Assembly (NCBI GenBank): GCA_026414225.1
Contig: JAOAJK010000007.1
Coordinates: 21,851-85,850 of the forward strand
DNA: 64,000 bases
DNA from: Thermoplasmata archaeon
GTDB lineage: Archaea > Thermoplasmatota > Thermoplasmata > Lutacidiplasmatales > SKW197
Reading direction: 5' to 3'
Position 1 is the stretch's first letter; every line of letters begins with the position of its first letter. The notes under the pieces were generated by a model, which did not search any database, was not told the DNA's origin, and saw only the letters and a program-made list of their open reading frames with translations. Of this stretch, positions 51,888-61,366 are shown in pieces. A program made the position numbers and the translations under genes.

Positions 51888-52118
51888 ATGGGTGATGGAA
51901 TAGAGGCACTGGAAAAGCTGCCCAGGTCTGCGAAGGAAGTGTACAATCTGATCTCTGAAAACAGGGTGATAAGCCGTGAGGCCCTGATCCAGATGACCGA
52001 TTTCCCCGAGAGAACTGTCAGGTTTGCAATAAAGAAACTCCTGGCGATGGGTCTGATTCAGGAAAGAATCTCCCTCAAGGACGCAAGGAAAAAGATATAT
52101 GGGATAAGGCATAACTGA
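51888..52118 (+). CDS. Small winged-helix DNA-binding protein
   Basis: AKEVYNLISENRVISREALIQMTDFPERTVRFAIKKLLAMGLIQER; SD GGTGAAAAT before the ATG. Confidence 0.8.
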   Translation: MGDGIEALEKLPRSAKEVYNLISENRVISREALIQMTDFPERTVRFAIKKLLAMGLIQERISLKDARKKIYGIRHN

Positions 52119-52135
52119 AGTCAGCGGTGAGCAAG

Positions 52136-52486
52136 ATGAAAAAGGTACCCTGCGAGGACGCAGTATGGGAGATATTACCAGCCATCCGGAGGGAACTTGC
52201 AATTTCTCTGGTTAAAGAACGCGCGCTCAGCCAGAGGGAAGCCGCAAAGATTCTCGGCCTGACAGAGGCGGCGGTGAGCCAGTATATAAGCTCAAAGAGG
52301 GGTGGCAAACTGGACCTCCCACCAGAGGTAATGCCCGAAATCAAGAGGGCAGCCGACATCATAATTCTCAATGAAGCAAGAACCACGCATGAACTCTGCA
52401 GAATCTGCACGCTCGTGCAGCACTACTCGACCTGCAGCCAGAGCAGGATAATCGGGGTGGAGGAGAGGAAGAAAAAGGGAAAATGA
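52136..52486 (+). CDS. HTH transcriptional regulator (COG2522-like)
   Basis: ALSQREAAKILGLTEAAVSQYISSKRG; C-terminal CRICTLVQHYSTC. Confidence 0.8.
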   Translation: MKKVPCEDAVWEILPAIRRELAISLVKERALSQREAAKILGLTEAAVSQYISSKRGGKLDLPPEVMPEIKRAADIIILNEARTTHELCRICTLVQHYSTCSQSRIIGVEERKKKGK

Positions 52487-54898
52487 CTACATAAAATCCT
52501 CAAGCGTGAACTTTCTTTTCGGCTCAGTTTTTTCTTCCTTCTCTTTCTCAGGGACCACAAATGAATCCAGGGAACCTTCTGCCAAGCTCGCCTGCCTTCT
52601 TCCAGAAAACAAACTCTCTTCATCGTATCCAAAGACCTCAAGCACCCTTGCGAGCGTCATTGCCACACGCCTTGCATAGTATTCGTAATCTGGCTTTCCA
52701 TTGAAAACCCTCCCCTCCACATACGGTTCTACTTTTTGTGGCGTTTTCTTTGCATCTACGACAATCCACGAGACCTTCATTCCAGGGATGAACTCATACC
52801 CCTTTGCTATCATCTGTTTTGCCACCTCAACATGCGCAAGCCGGGCCGCATCCTTATAACTATCAAAATCCCTCACACTCCTTGAGATGACAAGTTTCTC
52901 AACGGGCACTTCGCCCCTGAGCGTCATTTCCACAAGGAGCTTTGCCTTCGCAATCACATTCTTCTTCAAGTCCTCCTCATCCCTGCTGTTGAGCACGGTT
53001 TCAAACACCTCCATCAGCGCTTCGCTCTGCCAGTCAAACGAATCAGTCCGTCTCGTCTCATAACCCCTCACCACAATTTCTTCCTTTGGCCATACCGCCT
53101 TTCCCACATACCTTTTCTTTTTTCCGTGGGAGAAAAAGGGCTCCAGGATTCGCTCGAATTCCAGGGTTAAACCGTTCTTCGAAAACCTGGCCGCGGTTTC
53201 TTCCCCGAATTTTATCGATTGCTCCAGGTTCGGGTAGGGCGACTGGAAGAAAACACTGTCAGTATCTGAATAGATTACCCTGTGTCCCTCGGTTTCAAGG
53301 GTTCCAATCAGATTCTTTATGTTTTCCCTTGCAAAGGCGGTGATCGATGCCCCGATGCTCTTGTCCGTGAATCTGTAGAACGAGGATGCGAAAACCCCGT
53401 AGAAGGAGTTCATCAGGATTTTAACTGCGTTCTGGAGCCCATCGTAGTAGGCCTTCTCCTCTTCGGTCTTTGCCCTCTTTGCCTTTTTCTTGAACTCCTC
53501 TCTCTGGCCCATCAGGTTTTCCAGAATGTCAGGCACAATTCCCCGCTTCCTCTCCCGCGACATGAACCGGACATTGCAGGGGCTGACTATCTCGCCATCC
53601 TCCGCAATCGTGGTGAAACAGATGTTGTTTGAGATTATGATGCTAGGATACATTGATTTGAAATCGCACACGATCACCCAGTGGTAAAGTCCGGGCCTTA
53701 TTGAGTGCACATAGCCCCCCTCTATGGGGGCCTCGCTCCCTCCGAATTTGTTCATCGGGACCCCGACCCTTCTCCTGTCTGCTTCCCTGATTACGAGCGA
53801 ATCGATGAGGGTGGAAGTCCTCCCGTCGATTACATCATCCAGCGGAAGTTTTGCCACTGCAGCAATGTCCATCCCCCTGCTTATCTCCGCAATTTCCTCC
53901 AGAATTCTGAGGGCGAGTTCTGCGTCCTTGATACAGTAACTTATCACCGCTTCCCTCCGCTGCTTCCATTCTTCATCTATCTTCAGCCGGTTCACATCCT
54001 CCTTCTCCTCGCCCAGCAGCATTTTCGCAATAAAATTCAGGGTTTCCTGTTTGGGCCTTAAACGCATCTTGGCTGTGAGCCAGACATCGAGTACAATCCT
54101 GCCATGGATTCGCCAGAACCTTTCCTGGCTTACCGAAAATGTGCCGAAGTCCCTACCCACATCCAGCGTTATCCCATGGGCCTTTGCCCGCTCGGTCAGC
54201 AGCGGGATGTCATAGCCGCCAATGTTGTAGCCGGCCAGCACATCCGGGTCATGTTTGCGGACGAGGTCGGCGAAGTTTTTCAGAATTTCCTGCTCGTCGT
54301 CCGTGTCCGAGGTTATTGCCCCCTTTATTATCTCGTTTCCCTTCCTGATTGCATACGAAATCACATAAATTTTTCCGCTGCTGATGCTGTTCTCTATGTC
54401 AAAGCTCATCACCACGAGGGGAACTTTAAAAGGAGGAACTGGCTTCAGTTCTTTTGTTTCCACCACGAGCTCGGTTGTGTACTTCCTCCTGACATCCTCA
54501 GGGGCATCCTCTCCCGCTATCTCAGTGCACAGCGAAAGGTCCATGTCGAAGAAAAACCTGAGATGGAAAGGAATATCCGCAGCCAGGCATGCACCGTCCG
54601 GAAACTTTTTCCTCAGTTCCGGTACCTTGTAGGGGTGTTTTATGGTCACCTTCACGCAATCCGTTTCCCTGCCCTTCACATAAAGTTTGTAAGGTTCAAC
54701 ATCGAGCACTTCCTCGTGGTTCCTCAGCTCTTCAACGACGGCAGGGGGTGGAGCAACCACATAGAAATAGGGATTGAAACCATGGACCCTGGCGGTGAGC
54801 GATTTTCCCTCCCTGGTTCTGCAGTAGAGATCAATTACCACGCTTCCGTTTTCCTCGTGGTAACTGGCATCCAGTACCATGGCCCAGTATTTCTTCAT
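52487..54898 (-). CDS. Family B DNA polymerase with 3'-5' exonuclease domain
   Basis: ExoI VMSFDIENS; DFKSMYPSIIISNNI; KILMNSFYGVFAS; YSDTDSVFF; PIP-like C-terminal motif QASLAEGSLDSFV. Confidence 0.95.
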   Translation of the reverse strand: MKKYWAMVLDASYHEENGSVVIDLYCRTREGKSLTARVHGFNPYFYVVAPPPAVVEELRNHEEVLDVEPYKLYVKGRETDCVKVTIKHPYKVPELRKKFPDGACLAADIPFHLRFFFDMDLSLCTEIAGEDAPEDVRRKYTTELVVETKELKPVPPFKVPLVVMSFDIENSISSGKIYVISYAIRKGNEIIKGAITSDTDDEQEILKNFADLVRKHDPDVLAGYNIGGYDIPLLTERAKAHGITLDVGRDFGTFSVSQERFWRIHGRIVLDVWLTAKMRLRPKQETLNFIAKMLLGEEKEDVNRLKIDEEWKQRREAVISYCIKDAELALRILEEIAEISRGMDIAAVAKLPLDDVIDGRTSTLIDSLVIREADRRRVGVPMNKFGGSEAPIEGGYVHSIRPGLYHWVIVCDFKSMYPSIIISNNICFTTIAEDGEIVSPCNVRFMSRERKRGIVPDILENLMGQREEFKKKAKRAKTEEEKAYYDGLQNAVKILMNSFYGVFASSFYRFTDKSIGASITAFARENIKNLIGTLETEGHRVIYSDTDSVFFQSPYPNLEQSIKFGEETAARFSKNGLTLEFERILEPFFSHGKKKRYVGKAVWPKEEIVVRGYETRRTDSFDWQSEALMEVFETVLNSRDEEDLKKNVIAKAKLLVEMTLRGEVPVEKLVISRSVRDFDSYKDAARLAHVEVAKQMIAKGYEFIPGMKVSWIVVDAKKTPQKVEPYVEGRVFNGKPDYEYYARRVAMTLARVLEVFGYDEESLFSGRRQASLAEGSLDSFVVPEKEKEEKTEPKRKFTLEDFM

Positions 54899-54920
54899 CG
54901 GTCTTGAAATTGCATCCGTG

Positions 54921-56645
54921 TTATTTAACTTTCTTTTTGGGATACTGAGACCCGACGAACGCGCAAATCATCCCCGCGAAAACGGAGCAGGCAATCAGCA
55001 ACCGTCCCCCTTCAGGAGCTGCTGGCTGGACGATGACGGTATAGTTGCTACTCGTGCCCGTGCAGGCCCCGGAATCAACTGCATAAAAGTAATATTCAAC
55101 GGTGCCTGGGGCACTCTGGGCAGGAATCGTTGCGGTGTAATTGCCATCGGTTGAATTGCCCGCGGTGAGGGACATTCCCATCGCATACCATGTAACTTCA
55201 TTTACTGGCTTGTAGTACAACCATACACCCGAAAGCGGGAGCGTGCTCGCAATCCTGACGGAAATCGGGATGGGCTCTCCCTGCAGCACGGACGCTGGTG
55301 GTGTGTGTTCAAACACAATTTTCGCCTCAAGTGTGACATTCGCGTACACATAACTCCCTGCATCCGGTATCGACACGGGTGTCTCATCTGACACATTTGT
55401 TATTCCCCAGCTGTAATCGGTTGCGTTCAAAAACTGGATTGAGCCAGTAGTTCCAGAGTAGGCATCATTTACCTTCACAAAAATTCTGTTTCTCGCGCTG
55501 TGGTTGATATACCCAATCCCGTCTGAAAGGTCAACCACAAGGTTGCAGTTTGGAAATGCATGTCTCTGGTAGTTCGAGATGCCCACATACGCCTGGATTG
55601 AATTGAAATCCAGGATTTTGAGAGAGTACTGGGGGGAGGTAAGATTTCCGATGCCCGCAGTAATACCATTCCACATTATCTCGCCCCTTGCATTGTGCTG
55701 GACTTTCACCTCCGCAACCAGGGCAGGGGTGTAGTTTGTCCTGTCTGTAAGAAAATATGCCGTGGGGTAGCATGTGACCGTGCTCTTCACCGCCGCATAG
55801 GACATCCAGAAATGGCCTGCGTCGCCCCACGAAGTTCCCCAGGAATTCACGAGGCGGAAGGCACCAGCCCCATCGCTTGTCTGCTTGTCATCGTCAAACC
55901 CGTAGATGGTTACCGCATGGGCGCCCCTGTTGGTACCGGTCACTTCGGATACACAGTAGGTGTTGTTGTAGTTCGAGATGTAGTCAAAATTGGAGTACAC
56001 ATTGATTGCAATCACCGCGGTGCCACCGTTAGCAATGTGCTGTTTCAGGTTAGTTATCCCTGCATCTGTTGATACGGAGAGGTAGGAATAATTCCATGCC
56101 CTTAACTGGAGGGCATTCCTGTAGGTCTGGGTCGAGGTGGGCCAGGAAGTAGCATCGCTTGCACTGTAGGGGACCTCCTGCAGGGAGGCACAGCCCAGCG
56201 TGCACAGGAACTCCATTGCCTCATGGATGTAGCTGCCAGTATCTGAACCGCCGTTGATGTGGTGATAGAGGAATGCTGGGGAGCATTGATTTGATGAGAG
56301 GTTAACATCCCAGTTTTTCTCCCGCCATTCCAGATGGGTTCTGTGGTAGTAAGCACTTGCCCAGGAGGTGCAGGAACCCTGCGAACCCTGGCTCCTCACA
56401 GGAGGAAGGCCAGCGCTGTTTATCACAGAACGGATTGTGGGATTGGTTCTTATGTCAAGTTCTGGTGTTGTGGGACCAATGTAGTTCACCCTGTGCTCGG
56501 GAATCACCGTATCCGGGTTAACGATCAGCGCCCCGAGGCCATGCTCGGCCAGCACAGAATCTGGACCCACTGAAAACTTTTCAGCTTGACAGTAAAGGGG
56601 GCACACCACGAACGCCAGCAAAATTATCATCGCAAATTTCCGCAC
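54921..56645 (-). CDS. Secreted papain-like (C1A) cysteine peptidase with C-terminal TM
   Basis: Signal peptide; VRSQGSQGSCTSWASA (Q/C), RGAHAVTIYGFDD (H), FRLVNSWGTSWGD (N); C-terminal TM and lysines. Confidence 0.9.
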   Translation of the reverse strand: MRKFAMIILLAFVVCPLYCQAEKFSVGPDSVLAEHGLGALIVNPDTVIPEHRVNYIGPTTPELDIRTNPTIRSVINSAGLPPVRSQGSQGSCTSWASAYYHRTHLEWREKNWDVNLSSNQCSPAFLYHHINGGSDTGSYIHEAMEFLCTLGCASLQEVPYSASDATSWPTSTQTYRNALQLRAWNYSYLSVSTDAGITNLKQHIANGGTAVIAINVYSNFDYISNYNNTYCVSEVTGTNRGAHAVTIYGFDDDKQTSDGAGAFRLVNSWGTSWGDAGHFWMSYAAVKSTVTCYPTAYFLTDRTNYTPALVAEVKVQHNARGEIMWNGITAGIGNLTSPQYSLKILDFNSIQAYVGISNYQRHAFPNCNLVVDLSDGIGYINHSARNRIFVKVNDAYSGTTGSIQFLNATDYSWGITNVSDETPVSIPDAGSYVYANVTLEAKIVFEHTPPASVLQGEPIPISVRIASTLPLSGVWLYYKPVNEVTWYAMGMSLTAGNSTDGNYTATIPAQSAPGTVEYYFYAVDSGACTGTSSNYTVIVQPAAPEGGRLLIACSVFAGMICAFVGSQYPKKKVK

Positions 56646-56740
56646 GGGCTATCACCAATACAGGATATGGGAAACGGGATATATATTTTTTTGGCGTGCT
56701 AGGACATATCAGATGTTTCCCACTTTGGCTAACGAAAACC

Positions 56741-56865
56741 GAGGGTGTCAAAAGTTAAGTGAAAACAGGAAATACATTCGAACTCACATATGATGGCCAG
56801 ATAGAAAAATATCTTGATAAATGTCTATTGCATTCCTTGGAAATCACTTAAGATTGGACGGTCTC
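56741..56865. mobile_element. 125-bp MITE-like element, copy 2, flanked by 8-bp direct repeats
   Basis: Similar to 51311-51435; CGAAAACC at 56733-56740 and 56866-56873 exactly abuts both ends. Confidence 0.88.
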
Positions 56866-56917
56866 CGAAAACCAAAAAAGTTATTTACACATCCCCCTTA
56901 TTTGGGGCTGTGATACC

Positions 56918-58057
56918 ATGAAGTTGGAGCTGACCAAGGAACAGGAAGAATTTAGGAATAAGGTTAGGGACTTTGCCCAGAATGTGATTGCCAAGTATGC
57001 AGAGGAGAACGACCGCACAGGCAAGTTATCGCAGGAATTGATAAGAAAAATGGGTGATGCTGGCTATCTGGGTCTCACGGTGCCGAAGGAGTATGGGGGT
57101 AACCTCGTTGACAACATCTGCTATGCGATTGCAATTGAGGAGATGGCAAAGGTGTGTGCCTCAACCGCGATTTCAGTTGCGGTGCACAGCTCCCTCGGAT
57201 GCGGAACCATTCTATACTATGGCTCCGAGGAACTCAAGAAAAAATATCTGCCAGACCTGGCAAGCGGGCGAAAGATCGGTGCCTTCTGCCTCACCGAGCC
57301 GAATGCGGGCAGCGATGCAGGTGCCATCCAGACAACTGCAAAACCTGAGGGAGATGGATATGTGCTCAACGGAGAAAAAACCTTCATTCTAAATGGGCCG
57401 ATTGCCAGTGTCTACACCGTGTTTGCCCTCACACAGCCAGAGCTGAAGACCAAGGGAATAAGTGCGATTGTTGTGGAGCGGGATGCGCCCGGTTTCTCAA
57501 TTTCCCATGTGTTTGACAAGCTCGGTGTGCGGGCTGCAGAGACAGCAAAGCTGAAGTTTGAGAATACGAGGGTGCCTAAAACCAATTTGCTCGGAAAGGA
57601 GGGCGAGGGTTTCAAGATTGCCCTTTCCTGTCTCGATGGGGGCAGGATTGGAGTCGCCGCCCAGGCACTCGGGATTGCAGAAATCTGCCTTGAAAGTGCA
57701 ATCACCTATGCAAAACAGAGGGTCCAGTTCGGACAGCCCATCAGCAAGAACCAGGGCTTGCAGTGGATGATTGCAGAGATGGCCACCAGGATAGAAGCTG
57801 CGAGATTGCTGGTTTACAATGCGGCCTACCATCGGGATATGGGTAGAAGGGTCACGAAAGAAGCGTCAATGGCAAAGCTGTTTGCGTCCCAGTGTGCCGT
57901 GGATGCTTCCTCGCTCTGCATGCAGATCCACGGGGGCTACAGCTACATGAAGGAATACCCGATTGAACGCTACTACAGGGATGCAAAAATCACGCAAATC
58001 TACGAGGGCACGAGCGAAGTCCAGCGGATTGTGATTTCAAACACGCTCGGTCTATGA
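56918..58057 (+). CDS. Acyl-CoA dehydrogenase
   Basis: GAFCLTEPNAGSDAGAIQTTA; RVQFGQPISKNQG; QIHGGYSYMKEYPIERYYRDAKITQIYEGTSEVQRIVI. Confidence 0.95.
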   Translation: MKLELTKEQEEFRNKVRDFAQNVIAKYAEENDRTGKLSQELIRKMGDAGYLGLTVPKEYGGNLVDNICYAIAIEEMAKVCASTAISVAVHSSLGCGTILYYGSEELKKKYLPDLASGRKIGAFCLTEPNAGSDAGAIQTTAKPEGDGYVLNGEKTFILNGPIASVYTVFALTQPELKTKGISAIVVERDAPGFSISHVFDKLGVRAAETAKLKFENTRVPKTNLLGKEGEGFKIALSCLDGGRIGVAAQALGIAEICLESAITYAKQRVQFGQPISKNQGLQWMIAEMATRIEAARLLVYNAAYHRDMGRRVTKEASMAKLFASQCAVDASSLCMQIHGGYSYMKEYPIERYYRDAKITQIYEGTSEVQRIVISNTLGL

Positions 58058-58473
58058 AAAAATATTTTCTCCTCGGTTTTTTATTTTTGGGTATCGCCAT
58101 TTCCTGCTTTTTCTATGGAGTTTTTAAGGGTGAGGTCCAGGCAGGGATTGTACTCATCTTTCCGTTTCTGGTTGGCTCAGGGTTTTTCTCGTTGCTCGGG
58201 ACAATCTTCCTGATACTTGCAATCTTCAGCTTTGTAGCTGGCTTCATGGTCGCGACAGGCGTTTTCGAAACCCGTGGGGCAGGGGACGAACACAGAATAT
58301 ACTCCCAAGGCCACGGGAAACCTGACGCAGGAGTGGACGGTATCGTGCTCATAGGACCCTTTCCAGTAATTTTTAGCACGAAGAAATCCCACTTGGTCTA
58401 TCTTGTAATTATTGCATTTGCACTGGCAGTAGGAGTTCTCGGCCTGTTCCTCTTTCTAGTATTCTTTACCTGA
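58054..58473 (+). CDS. Multi-TM membrane protein of unknown function
   Basis: Four hydrophobic segments; start overlaps the stop of the acyl-CoA dehydrogenase. Confidence 0.65.
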   Translation: MKKYFLLGFLFLGIAISCFFYGVFKGEVQAGIVLIFPFLVGSGFFSLLGTIFLILAIFSFVAGFMVATGVFETRGAGDEHRIYSQGHGKPDAGVDGIVLIGPFPVIFSTKKSHLVYLVIIAFALAVGVLGLFLFLVFFT

Positions 58474-58474
58474 T

Positions 58475-59701
58475 CTACTCCCGATTTCTTATCACGGCAC
58501 AGGAGTATCTGGCATCAAGCAGCTTCCTGGCGATTCTGGCTACATCTTCAAATTTCACAATTCCAATCCGGTTCCGCAACTCCTCCAGCGGCACAATTTT
58601 TCCCGTTCTCATTGCATACTCTCCCAGCACAAAAGCCCTCGACTCGCTTGTCTCCAGCTTTCTCGTAAAGAGGCCGTCGAGCATACTCCTGGCAGTGCGG
58701 AATTCGTCCTCGGAGAAATCGCCTTCTGCAACACGATGGACCTCCTCAAGAATTCTCTGCTTTCCCCTCCCGAGGTTGCCTCTCGCAATTCCAGCGTAAA
58801 TACCCAGAAGCCCCGTATCCTCGTAGCTCTGCGAGTGGGTGAATACAGCATAGCCCAACCCTTCCTTCTCCCGGATAGTCCGGTAAAGGCGGGAGCTTGT
58901 GCCGCCACCCAGCAACACGCTGAGGATCTTGAGAGTAAAGAGATCCGGGTGGGAAAAATTCAATCCTTCGAATCCGATGGCTATGTGCGCCTGGGCCTCG
59001 CCACCATGAAATTCATGTTCCATTCCAAGGAATTCTGGCTTTTTCCTCATGTTCTTAACATTTCCTCCCGGGAGGGCTGCAAAGTATTTTTCTACCCATC
59101 CAGCAATCTTCTCATGCTCTAGATTTCCCGATGCAGAGATGAGAAGATTTTCTGTCAGAAAATGCTGGCTTATATAGGTCTTCAAATCCTCTATTCGCTG
59201 CCGCTTGACATCCTCTATTTTTCCAGTTTCAACTTTTCCGAGTTCGTGCTCACCCCAGGAACACATTCTCAGGGCATCGAAGATAAATTTTTCTGGATTT
59301 TCCTCGTGGAGGCGAATTTCCTCGAATACCACATGCTTCTCCCTCTCGAGAATTTCCTCGGAAAGCAATGGCTCTGTGAGGATTTCCGCAAGAAGCGAAA
59401 TTGCCATTTCCAGGTTCTCCTTGAGAGTACCAGCATAGAAACACATGTACTCGCTACCAGTTATTGCATTCATCTCACCGCCCGTGCCCTCGATCAATTT
59501 ATTTATCTCTTCTCCGCTCCGCTTTTTGGTCCCGCGGAAGAGCATGTGTTCCAGCATGTGGGCAGTGCCCGCAGGAACATCCCTTTCATCTCTTGCACCG
59601 GACATTATCCAGACACACACAGTTGCGGAATCGAGATGCGGAATCTTTTCTGTGACTATTCTGATCCCGTTTTGGAGCCGGGTTTCTGTGTATCTGTCCA
59701 T
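58475..59701 (-). CDS. M16 family zinc peptidase
   Basis: GTAHMLEHMLFRGT (HxxEH); NAITGSEYMCFYAGTLKENLEMAISLLAEIL. Confidence 0.93.
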   Translation of the reverse strand: MDRYTETRLQNGIRIVTEKIPHLDSATVCVWIMSGARDERDVPAGTAHMLEHMLFRGTKKRSGEEINKLIEGTGGEMNAITGSEYMCFYAGTLKENLEMAISLLAEILTEPLLSEEILEREKHVVFEEIRLHEENPEKFIFDALRMCSWGEHELGKVETGKIEDVKRQRIEDLKTYISQHFLTENLLISASGNLEHEKIAGWVEKYFAALPGGNVKNMRKKPEFLGMEHEFHGGEAQAHIAIGFEGLNFSHPDLFTLKILSVLLGGGTSSRLYRTIREKEGLGYAVFTHSQSYEDTGLLGIYAGIARGNLGRGKQRILEEVHRVAEGDFSEDEFRTARSMLDGLFTRKLETSESRAFVLGEYAMRTGKIVPLEELRNRIGIVKFEDVARIARKLLDARYSCAVIRNRE

Positions 59702-59751
59702 GGGGGTTGATAGTGGGAAGGAATATATATTTTTGCGGTTTACAGCGTGTT

Positions 59752-60657
59752 ATGAAAGTTCTGGTCATAGGCGGGACTTCACTTCTCGGGGATAGAATTG
59801 TGAGGAGATTTTGCGAGGGTGCAGAGGTCTGGTACACCGTAAACAGCAAGGAGGTTCCGATTCAGGGTGCGGGCAGAATTCGGATGGATATCACGGAGCC
59901 AGAAAGTGTTGAGAAGGGTTTCAGGGAGGTCAACCCGGATATTGCGGTGCTTGTTGCGGCCTATACTGAGGTGGATGCCTGCGAGAGAAACAGGGAGAGG
60001 GCTATTTCCCTGAATATAGGCGGGGCAGAGAAGGTCTTCAGGGCGTGCCAGAAGAACGGAACAAAGCTTGTCTATATTTCCACGGATGCCATTTTCGATG
60101 GAACAAAGCTGGAACCATATACGGAGGGAGACAGGCCGAACCCTCCAAATTTCTATGCCCGTACCAAGCTTGAAGCGGAGAAGATTGTCCTGCAGAGTGT
60201 GGAAAATCTCGTGTGCAGGGTTTCCACAATCTATGGAAACCGCTCGGCCCATCACCGCCAGAATGTGGTCATGTGGATGATTGAAACCCTTGCCGCTCAA
60301 AAAAGGATTGAGTTGTTTGAGGACAGGTTCTGCAATCCGACCTTTGCGGACGAGGCGGCGGATGTGATTGCTACAATTGCGCTGAGGGGCGGAACGGGAA
60401 TTTTCCACACAACAGGAAGAAACTGCGTTTCGAGGGTTGAGCTTGGGAGATTGGTTGCGGGGGTTTTTGGTCTCGATGAGAATCTGATTGTACCGGTGAG
60501 AAGCACCGCCTACCAGAGCGTGCCGCGCGGGCTCCATTCCTGCCTCTCGGTCACGAAGGCAGAGCAGTTCATCGGGCGAAAAATTCAGACAGTTGAAGAA
60601 TCGCTGAGGGTGCTAAAGGATCAGATTGAGGAGGCACCATTCGGAAAGAATTTATAG
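59752..60657 (+). CDS. dTDP-4-dehydrorhamnose reductase-like SDR (RfbD family)
   Basis: MKVLVIGGTSLLGDRIVRRF; VYISTDAIFDG; YARTKLEAEKIV. Confidence 0.85.
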   Translation: MKVLVIGGTSLLGDRIVRRFCEGAEVWYTVNSKEVPIQGAGRIRMDITEPESVEKGFREVNPDIAVLVAAYTEVDACERNRERAISLNIGGAEKVFRACQKNGTKLVYISTDAIFDGTKLEPYTEGDRPNPPNFYARTKLEAEKIVLQSVENLVCRVSTIYGNRSAHHRQNVVMWMIETLAAQKRIELFEDRFCNPTFADEAADVIATIALRGGTGIFHTTGRNCVSRVELGRLVAGVFGLDENLIVPVRSTAYQSVPRGLHSCLSVTKAEQFIGRKIQTVEESLRVLKDQIEEAPFGKNL

Positions 60658-60730
60658 AGGGAGCATATTATATACAACTGCATACCATCAAATACTTACC
60701 ACTCACATATCAGATCTCAGGGTGATATCC

Positions 60731-61366
60731 ATGATGTTGAGGAGTTGTTCGATACACGGATTTTTCAGGGGGGAAAAGTGCCCCATCTGCGGAGATGCAG
60801 GCAAGTTTCTGCTGAATGACGATGAGGTAGAGCATCTGAGCAAGGTGCTGGCAGGTGTGCTCCGGCACTTCCCAGATAGGTACAAACTGGAAATGGATGA
60901 ACATGGCTGGGTTGACCTGAAGGCGTTTCTGGCCGCGGTGCAGCGGAGGCATCGCCAGTACAGGTTCCTCAGGACCTACCACATCATCGGGCTGATTGAG
61001 ACCGACCCGAAGGGCAGATACCAGTACAACGGCACAAAAATCAGGGCTACCTATGGACATTCGTTTGAAGTTGACCTTGACCTGCCCACAGAAAACCTTC
61101 CGCCGAAGCTCTACTATCCATCCACACCGGAAGAAGCGGACATCCTGCTTGAGACGGGAATAAAGCCCACGGACAGGAAGATGGTGCATCTGAGCGGGAG
61201 CGTGGAGGATGCGGAGAAAGCCGGGAAAGTGCGGATCGAGGACCCAGTGATTCTGGTTGTGGATACGGAGAAAACAGTGAGCATGGGCCATAAGATAATG
61301 CGGGCCGGGAAGACAGTTTACATAGTGAACGAAATCCCGAAGGAATGCCTTGCAAAGCTTGAGTAA
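60731..61366 (+). CDS. kptA: RNA 2'-phosphotransferase (Tpt1/KptA) with N-terminal zinc-binding motif
   Basis: CSIHGFFRGEKCPICG; LSKVLAGVLRHFPD; MDEHGWVDLKAFL; IRATYGHSFEVD; DRKMVHLSGS. Confidence 0.9.
   Translation: MMLRSCSIHGFFRGEKCPICGDAGKFLLNDDEVEHLSKVLAGVLRHFPDRYKLEMDEHGWVDLKAFLAAVQRRHRQYRFLRTYHIIGLIETDPKGRYQYNGTKIRATYGHSFEVDLDLPTENLPPKLYYPSTPEEADILLETGIKPTDRKMVHLSGSVEDAEKAGKVRIEDPVILVVDTEKTVSMGHKIMRAGKTVYIVNEIPKECLAKLE

Noticed and set aside
54104-54907. 267-aa + strand ORF
   Set aside because: Antisense to DNA polymerase B.
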